Below are positions 1 through 10,049 of a DNA stretch of 64,000 nt, piece after piece. A program made the translations under genes and the position numbers. The notes under the pieces were generated by a model, which searched no databases, had not been told where the DNA came from, and saw nothing but the letters and a program-made list of their open reading frames with translations. Positions within the stretch are counted from its first letter, which is position 1. Every line of letters begins with the position of its first letter. Source of the DNA: Brachionus plicatilis (lineage: Eukaryota; Rotifera; Eurotatoria; Ploima; Brachionidae); contig QEOQ01000226.1 of the NCBI GenBank assembly GCA_010279815.1, positions 2,017,969-2,081,968 of the forward strand, in the 5' to 3' direction.

Positions 1-1
1 C

Positions 2-196
2 AAAAAGATTCCTCTTTTGATTTTGGCAAATAAAAAAGATGCCAAAGGAGCTTTGAATGAGAGTGGTTTGAGAAATGAGCTTGAGATTAACGGAATTAGA
101 GGAAAACAGTATGAAATTTTTGCCACTGATGGACTTTCTGGACAAGGTGTAAATGATGCGTTTGAGTGGCTTGCAAACGAATTGAAAAAAGAATAG
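2..196 (+). CDS. Arf-like small GTPase, C-terminal exon only (partial)
   Basis: The window opens inside an exon that reads in one frame for 64 codons to TAG at 194-196. The peptide contains LILANKKD, the NKxD guanine-specificity box of Ras-superfamily GTPases, about 50 residues before the end. It then has a segment ending ATDGLSGQGVNDAFEWLANE, which matches the layout of Arf/Arl C-termini (SAxxGxGxxxGxxWL). Arf and Arl proteins are membrane-recruitment switches in vesicle and ciliary traffic. The P-loop, switch regions and N-terminal helix lie outside the window, so the subfamily (Arf, Arl3, Arl6 or another) cannot be assigned. The family is confident; the member is unknown. Confidence 0.8.
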   Translation, partial: KKIPLLILANKKDAKGALNESGLRNELEINGIRGKQYEIFATDGLSGQGVNDAFEWLANELKKE

Positions 197-2435
197 TTAT
201 TTATTTATTTTTTGATTTTGAAAAAATTTTAAAGTAAATTGTTGAACAGTTTGTAATAAAATAATTCTATCAATGCTCTATATTTATTTAATAAGAGTTT
301 AAACTAACAAGAATACATAAAGTTAAAAAATAGTGAGCAAAATTCCAATAAATTAAAATTTTTATCTCGAAAGTGACAAAGATAGATTTTTTTTCTAACT
401 GATAAGCTTTTTCATCATTTTCAAGTCAAGAGTTTAGATTGGAACTGATTTTTAGAATTCATAATTTTTCCTTTTGATAAAAAAAATTTGAATAGTTCGG
501 ATATATTTTTACTCAAAAGGCATGAGAAAATAAAAAAAAGACTTGATTTAAATTTAAAACATACAAATAAGCCAAAATTACATAACCTTAACTTAAAAAT
601 ATTATCTACTTCTTAATTTAGAAAGTGGTAGAAAACTGTCAAAATCAAAATCAAATTTTAAAGATAATTTTAAAAAATAAAAAACTTTCATAAAATTTTA
701 ATTTAAAAATGAATACTTAAATTGAAAAAATTTCATTTTATTTAAATTTACTAGACTAAACTTGGTCAATAAAAAATTTAAAAAGCTTTGTTATCTTGAT
801 TTATTAAAGAAGATAATAGAGAAGTGGGTTTAATTTTTAAATTATGATGCTTACCAGAATAAAAATTTAAATTTAGAAACTGATGATGTGTAATGTGTAA
901 AATCGAATTTAGATAATAAGAAAATTTTGGATAAAAAAAAGTGCTAATTTAAATATAATCCATTTCGAATTTTTTATTTTTTTGTAATCTAAAACCATTG
1001 TAGGATACAGGGAAAATTAGACAACAAGAATCAATGAAATTTTATGCACTTAAACTATCTTTAAAAAAATTAAATTTTACTTTTAATAAATAAAAAAACC
1101 AACTAATTTCAATTTAAAAAGTAAGCAAAATTAAGCCAAATTTAGTATTGTGAAGCTCTTTAATTCAAATTCAAAAAAGTAAACGATGAAGTATCTAATC
1201 GTATGTTTGCTTTGAAGAATTAAATAACTAGATAAATGCCTTTAAATATATCTTTAAGTTTTTAAATAGAATAGAGCTTACGTAAAAACGAACGACTTAA
1301 GAGTGTCGAAAATTAAAATAAAATAGATTAGAAATATTGAATAAATAATAAGAAAACAAAAAGTCAACAAACAAAGTTATATAAAATCATAAATTTAAAG
1401 AACGACGAGAAATTATCTTGTAAAATTTTCCATATGCTATTTCTTTTAGTCAGTCGATACCATTAAATCTATTATTTAAAAGCCTTCTTGGTTGCTCAAA
1501 AATTTCAACTATCAAATTTAGCAAAAAAAAGTAAAATAAAATACATTGCTATTAATTTGGAAACAATTAAAATTAATAACTAAAAGATATAAATTATTAA
1601 AAATTTCTTTTTGTTTATAAAAAATTTTGTTTAAAACCGCAAATTTTTGCATATAAAAATGATGGGTATTTAAAACTTGGATGATCTATAATTTTCTAAA
1701 AAACATAATAACAAAAAAATAAAAACTTTTGATGATAAATATATACAAATGATGCTTATTTCAGTAAAAATTTAATTTCACTTGAAATTTTATCAAAAAG
1801 TGTTTTTAAAATTGCTTTAAATTATTATCAATAAAAAACTTATTTAACAAAATTTTCCCACTTAAACACTCAAACAAACTTTTTCTATTTTAAATTAATC
1901 ATTCAAAGTAAACCTTTCGGAGTCAATCTGAAAATGAAAATTAAAAAAAATATATCGATTTGGTGAAGCATTTTTAAAATTAAAAACTGAATATTATTTA
2001 ACTTCAATTTGCAATTTTTAATTTTGCAAGCATTTGGCCTTATATTAGTATAATTGAATAAAATTAAAAAAACGAAAATAAAACAAATGATTGCAAGCAT
2101 AAGAGTAAAGATAATTTTTAACAAAATATTGCAACATAAATTCTGATCATCTCCTATCAGAATGTGACAATTTGCGCCGATGTATCGCTTGTAAAAAACC
2201 TCAAAAAAAAAAAAAAAATTGTTTTTGCATGGAGTTTGTACTAGAAATTTAAATTCTATTTTAATACTTAATTTGCCGTTCAAAGTCTTGGCACAACGAA
2301 ACACTTGAAATTTGCTTTTTTTTTTTTTTTATTATTTTTTATTTTGAATAAAAAAGATTAGATAGATAAAATTTCCCAAGTCAGCTGATTTGATGAATGA
2401 TTAACTTTTTTGCTAACCAAAATTAGTTCTAGCCA
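197..2435. other. AT-rich intergenic spacer
   Basis: This is a long A/T-homopolymer-rich stretch between the GTPase tail and the VPS15 5' region. The only sizeable open frame, on the minus strand near 1903-2304, is composed of F/I/L/K/N runs as expected from AT-rich DNA and resembles no protein. No RNA gene, repeat array or transposon end was recognised. Confidence 0.6.
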
Positions 2436-2610
2436 ACTAATTCAGACTGGAATCGCAGTCCCCTTATTTGTCTACCAACAATAATCTTTTTCCTTTAGAC
2501 TCAGTAGATTCAGAAGCGACAACAAAAAACCTAAGATGCACATTTTGTCCCAATCAACCAAAGTAAATAGACTAGGATATTTTCTGAGCGCACTTAACAC
2601 CAACCAGAAG
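2436..2610 (+). other. Possible 5' UTR exon of VPS15 with a short upstream ORF
   Basis: Base composition changes from the AT-rich spacer to a more balanced sequence, and the stretch ends in AACCAGAAG|GTAAGT, a strong splice donor at 2611. An ATG at 2536 opens 25 codons up to that donor. Joined to plausible acceptors upstream of VPS15 (AG near 2794 or 2819), the reading frame stops quickly and does not enter the VPS15 frame. The best reading is therefore an untranslated leader exon with an upstream ORF. No transcript evidence is available. Confidence 0.35.
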
Positions 2611-2890
2611 GTAAGTTGACTGCATTTTTTTGTGTGTGAGAATAGAGCAAATTTTTTTGCCGGGTACCATCTTTGCCAAAGTTATCGTGATAAAATCAGC
2701 TCACTGGCGGAAAAGCTAATCTAATCAGGAGTCTATTTAAATACTTAAATAAAGCATGAATCTAGAAGCATTTAAGTGTGTTCATATTTTTTAGATAATT
2801 AAATTTAAAAATTGATAAGATATCCCACTCTTGAACTCAACTCATCACACTGTCTCACTTTTTCCACTTTCTTTTACATTTGCTACCGAA

Positions 2891-5800
2891 ATGGGCAACC
2901 AAATTGTAAGACCATCTGACATCCAGTCCGTGGACAACTATTACAGTGACTTGAAAAGCTACATGCAGTTTAAGTCGAGTCTGGGCAGTACTACTTTTGT
3001 GAAGACGGCCAAAGTTGTCTTGATCGACTCGACCATGGACAAAAATTACTCAGAAGCTCGCAGCCAGCAACAAGACTATCTAAAGCAGCAGTACCAGCAG
3101 CTGAGAGAACTGCAGCAGCTGGTGGTGGTCAAAATTTTTCCCAAGTACGACCTGAGTGTCAAGCTGGACTGCTATTCGAGCCGTGTCAGACAAATTCAAA
3201 GCATCATCAACACCCGCTACAAAAACACCACAAATTGCTTTCCATTTTTCGAAGTGCTCATCACAGACCAGGCGGCCTATCTGTTCCGCCAGTACATAAA
3301 ATACAACCTTTACGACCGGCTCAGCACCAGACCTTTTTTGACCAACATTGAAAAAAAATGGATCGCCTTTCAACTGCTGTGCGCAGTCAACGATATCCAC
3401 TCACTGCAAATTGTGCATGGCGACATAAAAATCGAGAATGTAATGATCAACTCTTTTTTGTGGACAAGTCTGACCGATTTTGGCTCCTACAAGCCGGTCT
3501 ACTTGTCCAAAAATCATCCCACAGCCGATTTCAACTACTTTTTTGACATCAGTCGAAGAAGAACTTGTTACCTGGCGCCAGAAAGGCTGGACCAGCCCAA
3601 GGACTGCAAGCCGCGAATCAACACCGATCTGGACACGGGCCTCACCGAAATCGCTCCGCCAGATCCCAGCGATTTCAAGCCCGAAATGGACATTTTCAGT
3701 CTTGGCTGTGTGATTGCCGAACTCTTTACGGAAAGACCGTTGTTCAGCTTCGCCCAATTGCTGGCCTACAAAGACAACAAGAACGATCCCCGGCCCGAAC
3801 TCGAGTCGGAGATCAGCGACAGAAATGTGCTCGAAATGATCTGCAGCATGATTAGTCTGAAAGCGGAAGAGCGCAAAACTGCCAGTCAATATCTTCAGGA
3901 ACAAAATGACAAGTCGTTTCCGAGCTACTTTGTTTTTCTTAGAAACTGCATCAGCTATTTCATCGATGTGCGGCTAACTGGCGACGACTTTGTCATCAAG
4001 CTCAAGAATGATCTTCCTCTCTTGCTCAAAAATTTCAAGCTCAATCTAAACGAGTCGGACAGAGCCGAGAGTGTGGTGGACGAGTCGCCGAACAGCTGCC
4101 AAGAGAGCACCAACGATGCTTTTCTAATTCTTCTGTCGGTTCTTTTGTCCTCCATTCGAAAAATAAAATTTGCCGAAAACAAGCTCATAGCTGTGGAGCT
4201 GATGCAGACGTTTGGCAATTTTTTGCAGGACTCCATCAAACTGGAACGCATAATACCGTACTATTTGCACTTGCTGAGCGACGTGTCGCCAATAGTCAAG
4301 TTTCATGTCACATTTGCGCTCAACGATTGTCTCAGCTCGATAAACAAGCTGGACGTGAGAAACTTCAACATTTTCGCCGTGCTCATATTCGACCATTTGG
4401 AAAAGTTGAGCAAAGACGAGTCGTTTTTGGTGCGGTGCGCCGTCGCCAAAACAATATCCAGCTTTGCCTTGACATCCGTCCGCTACTTGGACCTTTCGTT
4501 CATAGCGCGCAACTCTTTTTTCAACTCCAATCTAAACCAGGACCAGCAAAAGTCCGAAGAAAACAAGACCTACGACAAAGAGTACGAAAAGTGTCAGAGC
4601 AGAGTGAAGGACATCGTGCTGGCGCTGTTGACAGACAACGGCCAAAACAGCCAAGTGAGCAATGCGGTCAGAGAAATTCTGATCAGCTCGAACATAACCA
4701 AGCTGTGCTTGTTCTTTCAGCGCCAAAAGACCTCGGACGTGCTGCTGGCCCACATGATCACAGTGCTGAACGAAAAGACCGACTGGTCAGTGCGCGCCGC
4801 CTTTTTCGACGCGCTCTGTCCAGTCCTCAGCAACCTCGGATGGGAGTCCATAGACATTTTCAAGTCGCTGATAGAGCAAGGCTTGCGCGACTCCGAAGAG
4901 TTCGTCATCTACCGCACTTTGCTAAGCTTGTCCAAAATGGCCGAGATCGGCCTGCTGGACAAGCAGCAAATCTACTACTTTTTGAAAAATCACGTGGCGC
5001 CTCTTCTCTGCCACCCGTCCCTTTGGATCAGACACGGCTGTGTCAACTTCATAACCACTGTTTGCCGCAATGCCAAAAACTGCACATTGAACACTGCCGA
5101 CATACTCGGCTCGGTGGCCGCCATCCTGGCCAAGTTCTTGCTGCGCACCGACCTGATCGCGTTCGACCGGGCCGACGTCTTGTTCGAATCGCTGAAGCCC
5201 TGCGTCAAACGAGAAATACTGCTCTGCATAAGCCAGAGCGGAAACGCTGACACCTTGTTCCACTATTTTTACCAGAGACGCGATGCCCGAAACTATTTGC
5301 CGCGCTACTTCGAGCCCGACTGCCAAAATGCCAAAGACTTGTTTGCCAAATTGTGCAAGCTCGGCTTTTTGGAAGAGGACGACGAGAAAATACTCGAGCT
5401 AAAAGATTTTATTGAGAAGACAAAACGGTCTCAGCTCAGCTCGTCGGTAAACAATACCGAGCAAAATTTTAGCTCGTCGCGTCAAGAGCAATCTTTCAGA
5501 GACAAAATAATCAAATTTAACTCGGAGAATTTGGCTCACGCCGACCCAAAAACAGCCGAATTTTCGTCATCAAACTCAAATTTTAATTCGAGCTTGCCGC
5601 CACCGGACCAAGACGCGGCCTACAACGCCGAATGGCGACTCATGTTCGGCCTGGAGGAGCCCAAGCCGCTCAGACACAAAAGCTCGTTCAAAAATACATC
5701 GCACAGCGACATTGTTTCGTCGACTGCGCAGTCCAGACGCCGCGCCGTCTCCTTCAATTTTCTCAGTGCAGCCAACTGCGCCAAAAAACAATTCAACTGC

Positions 5801-7381
5801 AACTACGAGCTGGAAAAGTACGTGGACAGAATGAAGTGTTTGCTCCACGACCAAATGAGCAGGAGAAAAAAGTGCCAAGAGTTCAGGGACACAGTCAACA
5901 AATCGGTCTGTTCAAATCTGATCTCGCTGAGTAAAGTGGCCGGCAAATGGAAGCCCAAGGGCACTTTGATCCTCAATTCCAACGAGCATACCAAGTGCGT
6001 GAACAAGATAGTGCGGAGTGGGGACGCGGACTTTTTTGCGACATGCTCGAGCGCCGAACAGTGCGTCAAAGTTTGGTCGGTGGAAAATGTGCTCGAGTCC
6101 AGGACTGGCCTGTACAGATCACTGCTCACACTAGACAGCAAGCTGGACGCCAAATTCCGGCCCATAAGCTCCACCTTCTACGCCAAAAACTCGCTGGCCA
6201 TCCTAAGCGAGGACTTCAAGCTTTACTTCGTCGACTTTAACCGATCTCAGAGTGTTGAGTGCAAAATTTTGTCCAACGAAAAGCTGCTGCGGTCGAGCGC
6301 CTGCAAATCGAGCTCGTCCAGCACCAAATACAGCGCCATAAACTCGTACTACTTGAGCAGAGCCTGCCAAACCATAGGCGCCAAGTGCAGCGCCAACAGC
6401 TGCTATTGTGCGGCCAATTTTCCCATTGAGCTGATGCACATCGACGAGACCAGTCCGTCGTGGCCAGCGGCCGCTCCCAATGCCACCGAGTATTTTCACG
6501 CGGCCAAAAACTCGCCAGTCAAAGGCCTGCTGTGCTACTCGACGAGCAGCGGCGGCTTCAGCTGCGTTGACATGCGGTGCAAAGCCAAGGCGTTTGAGGT
6601 GAAGCGCGATCTCAAGCGAGGCTTCGTCACCAGCATGATGACAGACCCGTGGTTCACTTGGATCGCCATGGGCACTTCCACTGGCAACATAGAAGTGTTC
6701 GACTTTCGTTTCATGCTGCCAGTGGTAAACTTTGAGCACAGATCGAAGGCCAGCGTGGTCAAAATGTGCAATAGTCCGGTGTCGGCGAGAAAAATTGTGG
6801 CCTCGTACCAAGCGAACAATGAGCTGTGTGTGTGGAACATGGATGGCAAAGCGGAGCCAGAGCTGGTCTTCTGGGGCGTTCAGTCGGTGCCGCCGCTGTG
6901 CCAGAACAAAATGAGCAATTCTTACATTAGTGGCCTGGTGGGTGTCAGCTGTGGGGACGAGAGCGGCACAAACGGTCTGTTGTGCGCCAGCACGGACATG
7001 AAGCTCAGGTATTTGGATCTAGTCGAGCCGCACCGCAACTCCAGCATAGTTTCGTCGGCATTTAATTTTCAGTCAAAAGGGTGCGGTGAAAATTCAGCGC
7101 GGACCAACTTGGCGTCTAGTGTGCTCGCGCCAAACGTGGTCTATGAGACCAGACAGATCGAGGGAAACAAAGTCTTGGTCGAATTGGACCAGCAGTTTTC
7201 GAACAATTCGAGTAGCTCTCCGACCAGTTATTCGTCGGCTGCTTTTACTTACCAAAGTCGCTTTACGCACCACCAAGATGCCATCACTGACTTGTCTGTT
7301 TGCTATAATCCTTTGAGAAATAAAAATCAACCGCTTGTCATTACGGCGGCAAGAGATGGTACCTTGAAGATTTGGCGATAA
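2891..7381 (+). CDS. PIK3R4: VPS15 / phosphoinositide 3-kinase regulatory subunit 4
   Basis: A 1496-residue protein in a single exon. The start chosen is the ATG giving MGNQ, the conserved N-myristoylation start of VPS15; the open frame extends upstream only through a non-ATG codon. Residues 1 to about 330 are the protein-kinase-like domain: LYDRLSTRPFL, HGDIKIENVM (176-185, in place of HRD) and DFGSYKP (196), then RRRTCYLAPER. HEAT repeats fill the middle. A low-complexity Ser/Asn/Gln linker follows, then a C-terminal WD40 propeller ending AARDGTLKIWR. VPS15 scaffolds VPS34 and Beclin-1 in the PI3P-producing complexes of autophagy and endosomal sorting. It is somewhat longer than the human protein (1358 aa), mainly in the linker and WD40 loops. 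Codons are far more GC-rich than those of neighbours, and there are no introns. AATAAA follows at 7460. Confidence 0.96.
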   Translation: MGNQIVRPSDIQSVDNYYSDLKSYMQFKSSLGSTTFVKTAKVVLIDSTMDKNYSEARSQQQDYLKQQYQQLRELQQLVVVKIFPKYDLSVKLDCYSSRVRQIQSIINTRYKNTTNCFPFFEVLITDQAAYLFRQYIKYNLYDRLSTRPFLTNIEKKWIAFQLLCAVNDIHSLQIVHGDIKIENVMINSFLWTSLTDFGSYKPVYLSKNHPTADFNYFFDISRRRTCYLAPERLDQPKDCKPRINTDLDTGLTEIAPPDPSDFKPEMDIFSLGCVIAELFTERPLFSFAQLLAYKDNKNDPRPELESEISDRNVLEMICSMISLKAEERKTASQYLQEQNDKSFPSYFVFLRNCISYFIDVRLTGDDFVIKLKNDLPLLLKNFKLNLNESDRAESVVDESPNSCQESTNDAFLILLSVLLSSIRKIKFAENKLIAVELMQTFGNFLQDSIKLERIIPYYLHLLSDVSPIVKFHVTFALNDCLSSINKLDVRNFNIFAVLIFDHLEKLSKDESFLVRCAVAKTISSFALTSVRYLDLSFIARNSFFNSNLNQDQQKSEENKTYDKEYEKCQSRVKDIVLALLTDNGQNSQVSNAVREILISSNITKLCLFFQRQKTSDVLLAHMITVLNEKTDWSVRAAFFDALCPVLSNLGWESIDIFKSLIEQGLRDSEEFVIYRTLLSLSKMAEIGLLDKQQIYYFLKNHVAPLLCHPSLWIRHGCVNFITTVCRNAKNCTLNTADILGSVAAILAKFLLRTDLIAFDRADVLFESLKPCVKREILLCISQSGNADTLFHYFYQRRDARNYLPRYFEPDCQNAKDLFAKLCKLGFLEEDDEKILELKDFIEKTKRSQLSSSVNNTEQNFSSSRQEQSFRDKIIKFNSENLAHADPKTAEFSSSNSNFNSSLPPPDQDAAYNAEWRLMFGLEEPKPLRHKSSFKNTSHSDIVSSTAQSRRRAVSFNFLSAANCAKKQFNCNYELEKYVDRMKCLLHDQMSRRKKCQEFRDTVNKSVCSNLISLSKVAGKWKPKGTLILNSNEHTKCVNKIVRSGDADFFATCSSAEQCVKVWSVENVLESRTGLYRSLLTLDSKLDAKFRPISSTFYAKNSLAILSEDFKLYFVDFNRSQSVECKILSNEKLLRSSACKSSSSSTKYSAINSYYLSRACQTIGAKCSANSCYCAANFPIELMHIDETSPSWPAAAPNATEYFHAAKNSPVKGLLCYSTSSGGFSCVDMRCKAKAFEVKRDLKRGFVTSMMTDPWFTWIAMGTSTGNIEVFDFRFMLPVVNFEHRSKASVVKMCNSPVSARKIVASYQANNELCVWNMDGKAEPELVFWGVQSVPPLCQNKMSNSYISGLVGVSCGDESGTNGLLCASTDMKLRYLDLVEPHRNSSIVSSAFNFQSKGCGENSARTNLASSVLAPNVVYETRQIEGNKVLVELDQQFSNNSSSSPTSYSSAAFTYQSRFTHHQDAITDLSVCYNPLRNKNQPLVITAARDGTLKIWR

Positions 7382-7459
7382 TGTGGCGTGTGAATTTTTT
7401 ATTTTTTATTTTTTTTTTGTCTTATTTTATTGAGATTATTTTATTTTGTATATTGTTTG

Positions 7460-7465
7460 AATAAA
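7460..7465 (+). terminator. Candidate polyadenylation signal of VPS15
   Basis: AATAAA lies 79 nt after the VPS15 stop, following a T-rich 3' UTR and just before the assembly gap. In DNA this AT-rich the hexamer occurs often by chance, so position is the main support. Confidence 0.45.
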
Positions 7466-7488
7466 TATTTTGCCATGGGTTTGTATTG

Positions 7489-8159
7489 NNNNNNNNNNNN
7501 NNNNNNNNNNNNNNNNNNNNNNNNNNNNNNNNNNNNNNNNNNNNNNNNNNNNNNNNNNNNNNNNNNNNNNNNNNNNNNNNNNNNNNNNNNNNNNNNNNNN
7601 NNNNNNNNNNNNNNNNNNNNNNNNNNNNNNNNNNNNNNNNNNNNNNNNNNNNNNNNNNNNNNNNNNNNNNNNNNNNNNNNNNNNNNNNNNNNNNNNNNNN
7701 NNNNNNNNNNNNNNNNNNNNNNNNNNNNNNNNNNNNNNNNNNNNNNNNNNNNNNNNNNNNNNNNNNNNNNNNNNNNNNNNNNNNNNNNNNNNNNNNNNNN
7801 NNNNNNNNNNNNNNNNNNNNNNNNNNNNNNNNNNNNNNNNNNNNNNNNNNNNNNNNNNNNNNNNNNNNNNNNNNNNNNNNNNNNNNNNNNNNNNNNNNNN
7901 NNNNNNNNNNNNNNNNNNNNNNNNNNNNNNNNNNNNNNNNNNNNNNNNNNNNNNNNNNNNNNNNNNNNNNNNNNNNNNNNNNNNNNNNNNNNNNNNNNNN
8001 NNNNNNNNNNNNNNNNNNNNNNNNNNNNNNNNNNNNNNNNNNNNNNNNNNNNNNNNNNNNNNNNNNNNNNNNNNNNNNNNNNNNNNNNNNNNNNNNNNNN
8101 NNNNNNNNNNNNNNNNNNNNNNNNNNNNNNNNNNNNNNNNNNNNNNNNNNNNNNNNNNN
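7489..8159. other. Assembly gap (run of N)
   Basis: 671 undetermined bases. Open frames drawn through it are meaningless. The gap sits next to a long foldback element, which is a plausible reason for assembly failure. Confidence 0.99.
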
Positions 8160-8226
8160 ATTCTAAAATAAAATTGAAATTTTTTATTATTTGCCTGGTG
8201 ACAAAAAAATTAAATGTAAATATTCT

Positions 8227-8556
8227 GATATTGTGAATTTTGGTATAAAGAAAAAAAACAAAATATTACAAATGCTTGAGCTCTGAAGGACCAAAACATG
8301 TTTTGTAAAGTGTAGCAATTGATACATCCTCTGTACCATCACTTAAAGATGAGTTGGATTTTTAATGTAATATAATATCAAAAATTAAAAATTTTCTGAG
8401 TTTTGCCGATTTAATTGCAGAGTTTTTCAGAATCAGTATATTGGTGGTACAAAGGATGTATCAGTTGCTACAATTTACAGAACATGTTTTGGTCCTTCAG
8501 AGCTCAAGCATTTGTAATATTTTGTTTTTTTTCTTTATACCAAAATTCACAATGCC
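8227..8556. mobile_element. Foldback/MITE with 111-bp inverted arms
   Basis: Bases 8230-8340 and 8443-8553 are inverted copies of each other with only a few mismatches, separated by a 102-nt loop. The outer ends read GATATTGTGAATTTTGG on the left and, reversed, GGCATTGTGAATTTTGG on the right. These resemble the ends of the element at 63486-63835 (GGCTATGTGAAATTT / GGCAATGTGAAATTT). Candidate 8-bp flanks (AATATTCT / AAATTTTC) match only partly, so the target duplication is doubtful. There is no coding capacity. The single-stranded form would fold into a hairpin of more than 100 bp. Confidence 0.8.
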
Positions 8557-8662
8557 AAATTTTCTTTTATGTTTCATTCCAATTATGAGATTTTGTGCCT
8601 TTTTTTTTGTAATTTAAAAAAAAAAAATTTTTAACAGATTTTTTTTTCATTTTTTTTATTAT

Positions 8663-8942
8663 AAAATAAAAATTGAAACTAATTTACTGGATTAGTTCAT
8701 TTTTTAATTCAAGATTTTTTATAGTAAATGGAAATGGAAATTTAAGTGATCAGTATCTAATAAAAGCAGGGATTCTACAAGGATCAGTAATTAGTCCACT
8801 TCTATTTAGCATTTTCATAAATGACATACGAAAAGAAATAAAAAAAATATGTCAATACATTCTTCTTTTTGAAGATGATTTGGCTACTTTTTTTATTTTT
8901 AATTATGAAGAAAATCTCATAATTAAAAGTCATGTTACATGA
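8663..8942 (+). pseudogene. Non-LTR retrotransposon reverse-transcriptase fragment
   Basis: An open stretch of about 90 codons contains GILQGSVISPLLFSIFINDI, the RT motif usually written GxxQGxxxSPxLFxxYxNDL in LINE-type elements. It is followed by LLFEDDLA where an active enzyme has YADD or FADD. The catalytic motif is therefore altered (FEDD). There is no ATG, the frame ends at TGA 8940, and no endonuclease, thumb or flanking RT blocks are found. This is a decayed 5'- and 3'-truncated remnant. The frame downstream of the stop does not recover RT homology. Confidence 0.75.
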
Positions 8943-10049
8943 TCTTTGGAAAAAAAAACAAAATTTAAAATCAATTTAGACCTTAAAATTTACCGTAACA
9001 ATTTAAATCATCAACTCTGCAATTTTCTGTAAAATGCACATCATCAAAAAAAAGACACTTTGAAGTTTATGATAAAGAAAATCAAATCAAATAGTATTTT
9101 TTTTATAACTTTTGAATGATATTTAATTAAATCTCTCTACAAAATTCTAACTAATGACAAAAAAATTTTTGTAAATAGTTTATAGAATTTTTTTAACGAA
9201 TTCATATATCGAATATTTTTCTCAGAGAAATTATCAAATAAATTGTACTCATAGAAAAATTTTGTTTTCATTTTAATGTTGAATTTTTGAATATTTGTTT
9301 GGAGAGTGAAAATACAGATTAAAAAAATAAAATAAAAAAAATTTAAATTTAAGGCAAATAAATATGAAAGTAAAATAAGTTAAATTAAATTATTTTCAAT
9401 ATATAACACAATTAGTCTAAATTTTTTTGAGAGAAAGGTATCAATTTAAGATAATAATTGTAATAAATTTTCATTTTATTTTTCTTTAAATTAATCAATT
9501 TAATGTAATTTTGCTATATTAATGTTCAAATATTGATTTCGATAAAAAGATTTTCGATGTTAAAAATTTCTTTTTCTGTAAATACTTTCGGTAAAATAAT
9601 TTTCGATAAAAAGTCTCAGTCCCAAAATATCGTATTTTAAGTTGAGTTTCAAACGTTTTATTGATTAAAAATTATTGATTGAGAATTAAATCTAATTGTA
9701 CAATAAGTTATCATATTTTAATCTGATTTTATTCTAATTTTAATAAATTGCTCCCAACTTCACGCTACCAAAAAGCTTACTCAAAATAGTTTATCTCTCA
9801 TAAAATAATTTTGTTCGAAAAATTTAATTTAATTTATTTTCTTGAAAAAAAAATATTTATTAAAAATTCTTATTTATTAAATTGAGGTATTAGCTATTAA
9901 TAAAAAGTGTAGCTAAAATTGTAAATTAAAAATAATTCAACTTTACAATTTTTCTAATAATTTTAAACGATCAAAAATTCTTAATTTAACCTTCTAAATT
10001 ATGAAGACTGAAACAAAATAAAAATTAAGCTTTTTTTTAATTATTTAAG
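8943..10049. other. AT-rich spacer before OXA1L
   Basis: No gene is supported. Bases 9017-9052 (CTGCAATTTT, then GTAAAATGCACA and ATCATCAAAAAA) recur almost unchanged at 63629-63663 inside another foldback element, so part of this interval is old transposon sequence. The first exon of OXA1L should lie here, because the first recognised OXA1L exon begins at an acceptor, but I could not place it. Confidence 0.5.

Noticed and set aside
1903..2304. Minus-strand frame of 133 codons upstream of VPS15
   Set aside because: Made of F/I/L/N/K homopolymer translations in AT-rich DNA; no homology and no promoter.
4327..5250. Long plus-strand frame overlapping VPS15 in another phase
   Set aside because: It is a shadow of the GC-rich VPS15 coding sequence: Arg/Gln/Pro-rich and without any recognised motif.
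6203..6811. Long antisense frame within VPS15
   Set aside because: The His/Val/Ala-rich composition is that of a codon-shifted complement of the WD40 region; there are no independent signals.
7430..8236. Open frames through the N run
   Set aside because: They consist of undetermined bases and have no biological meaning.
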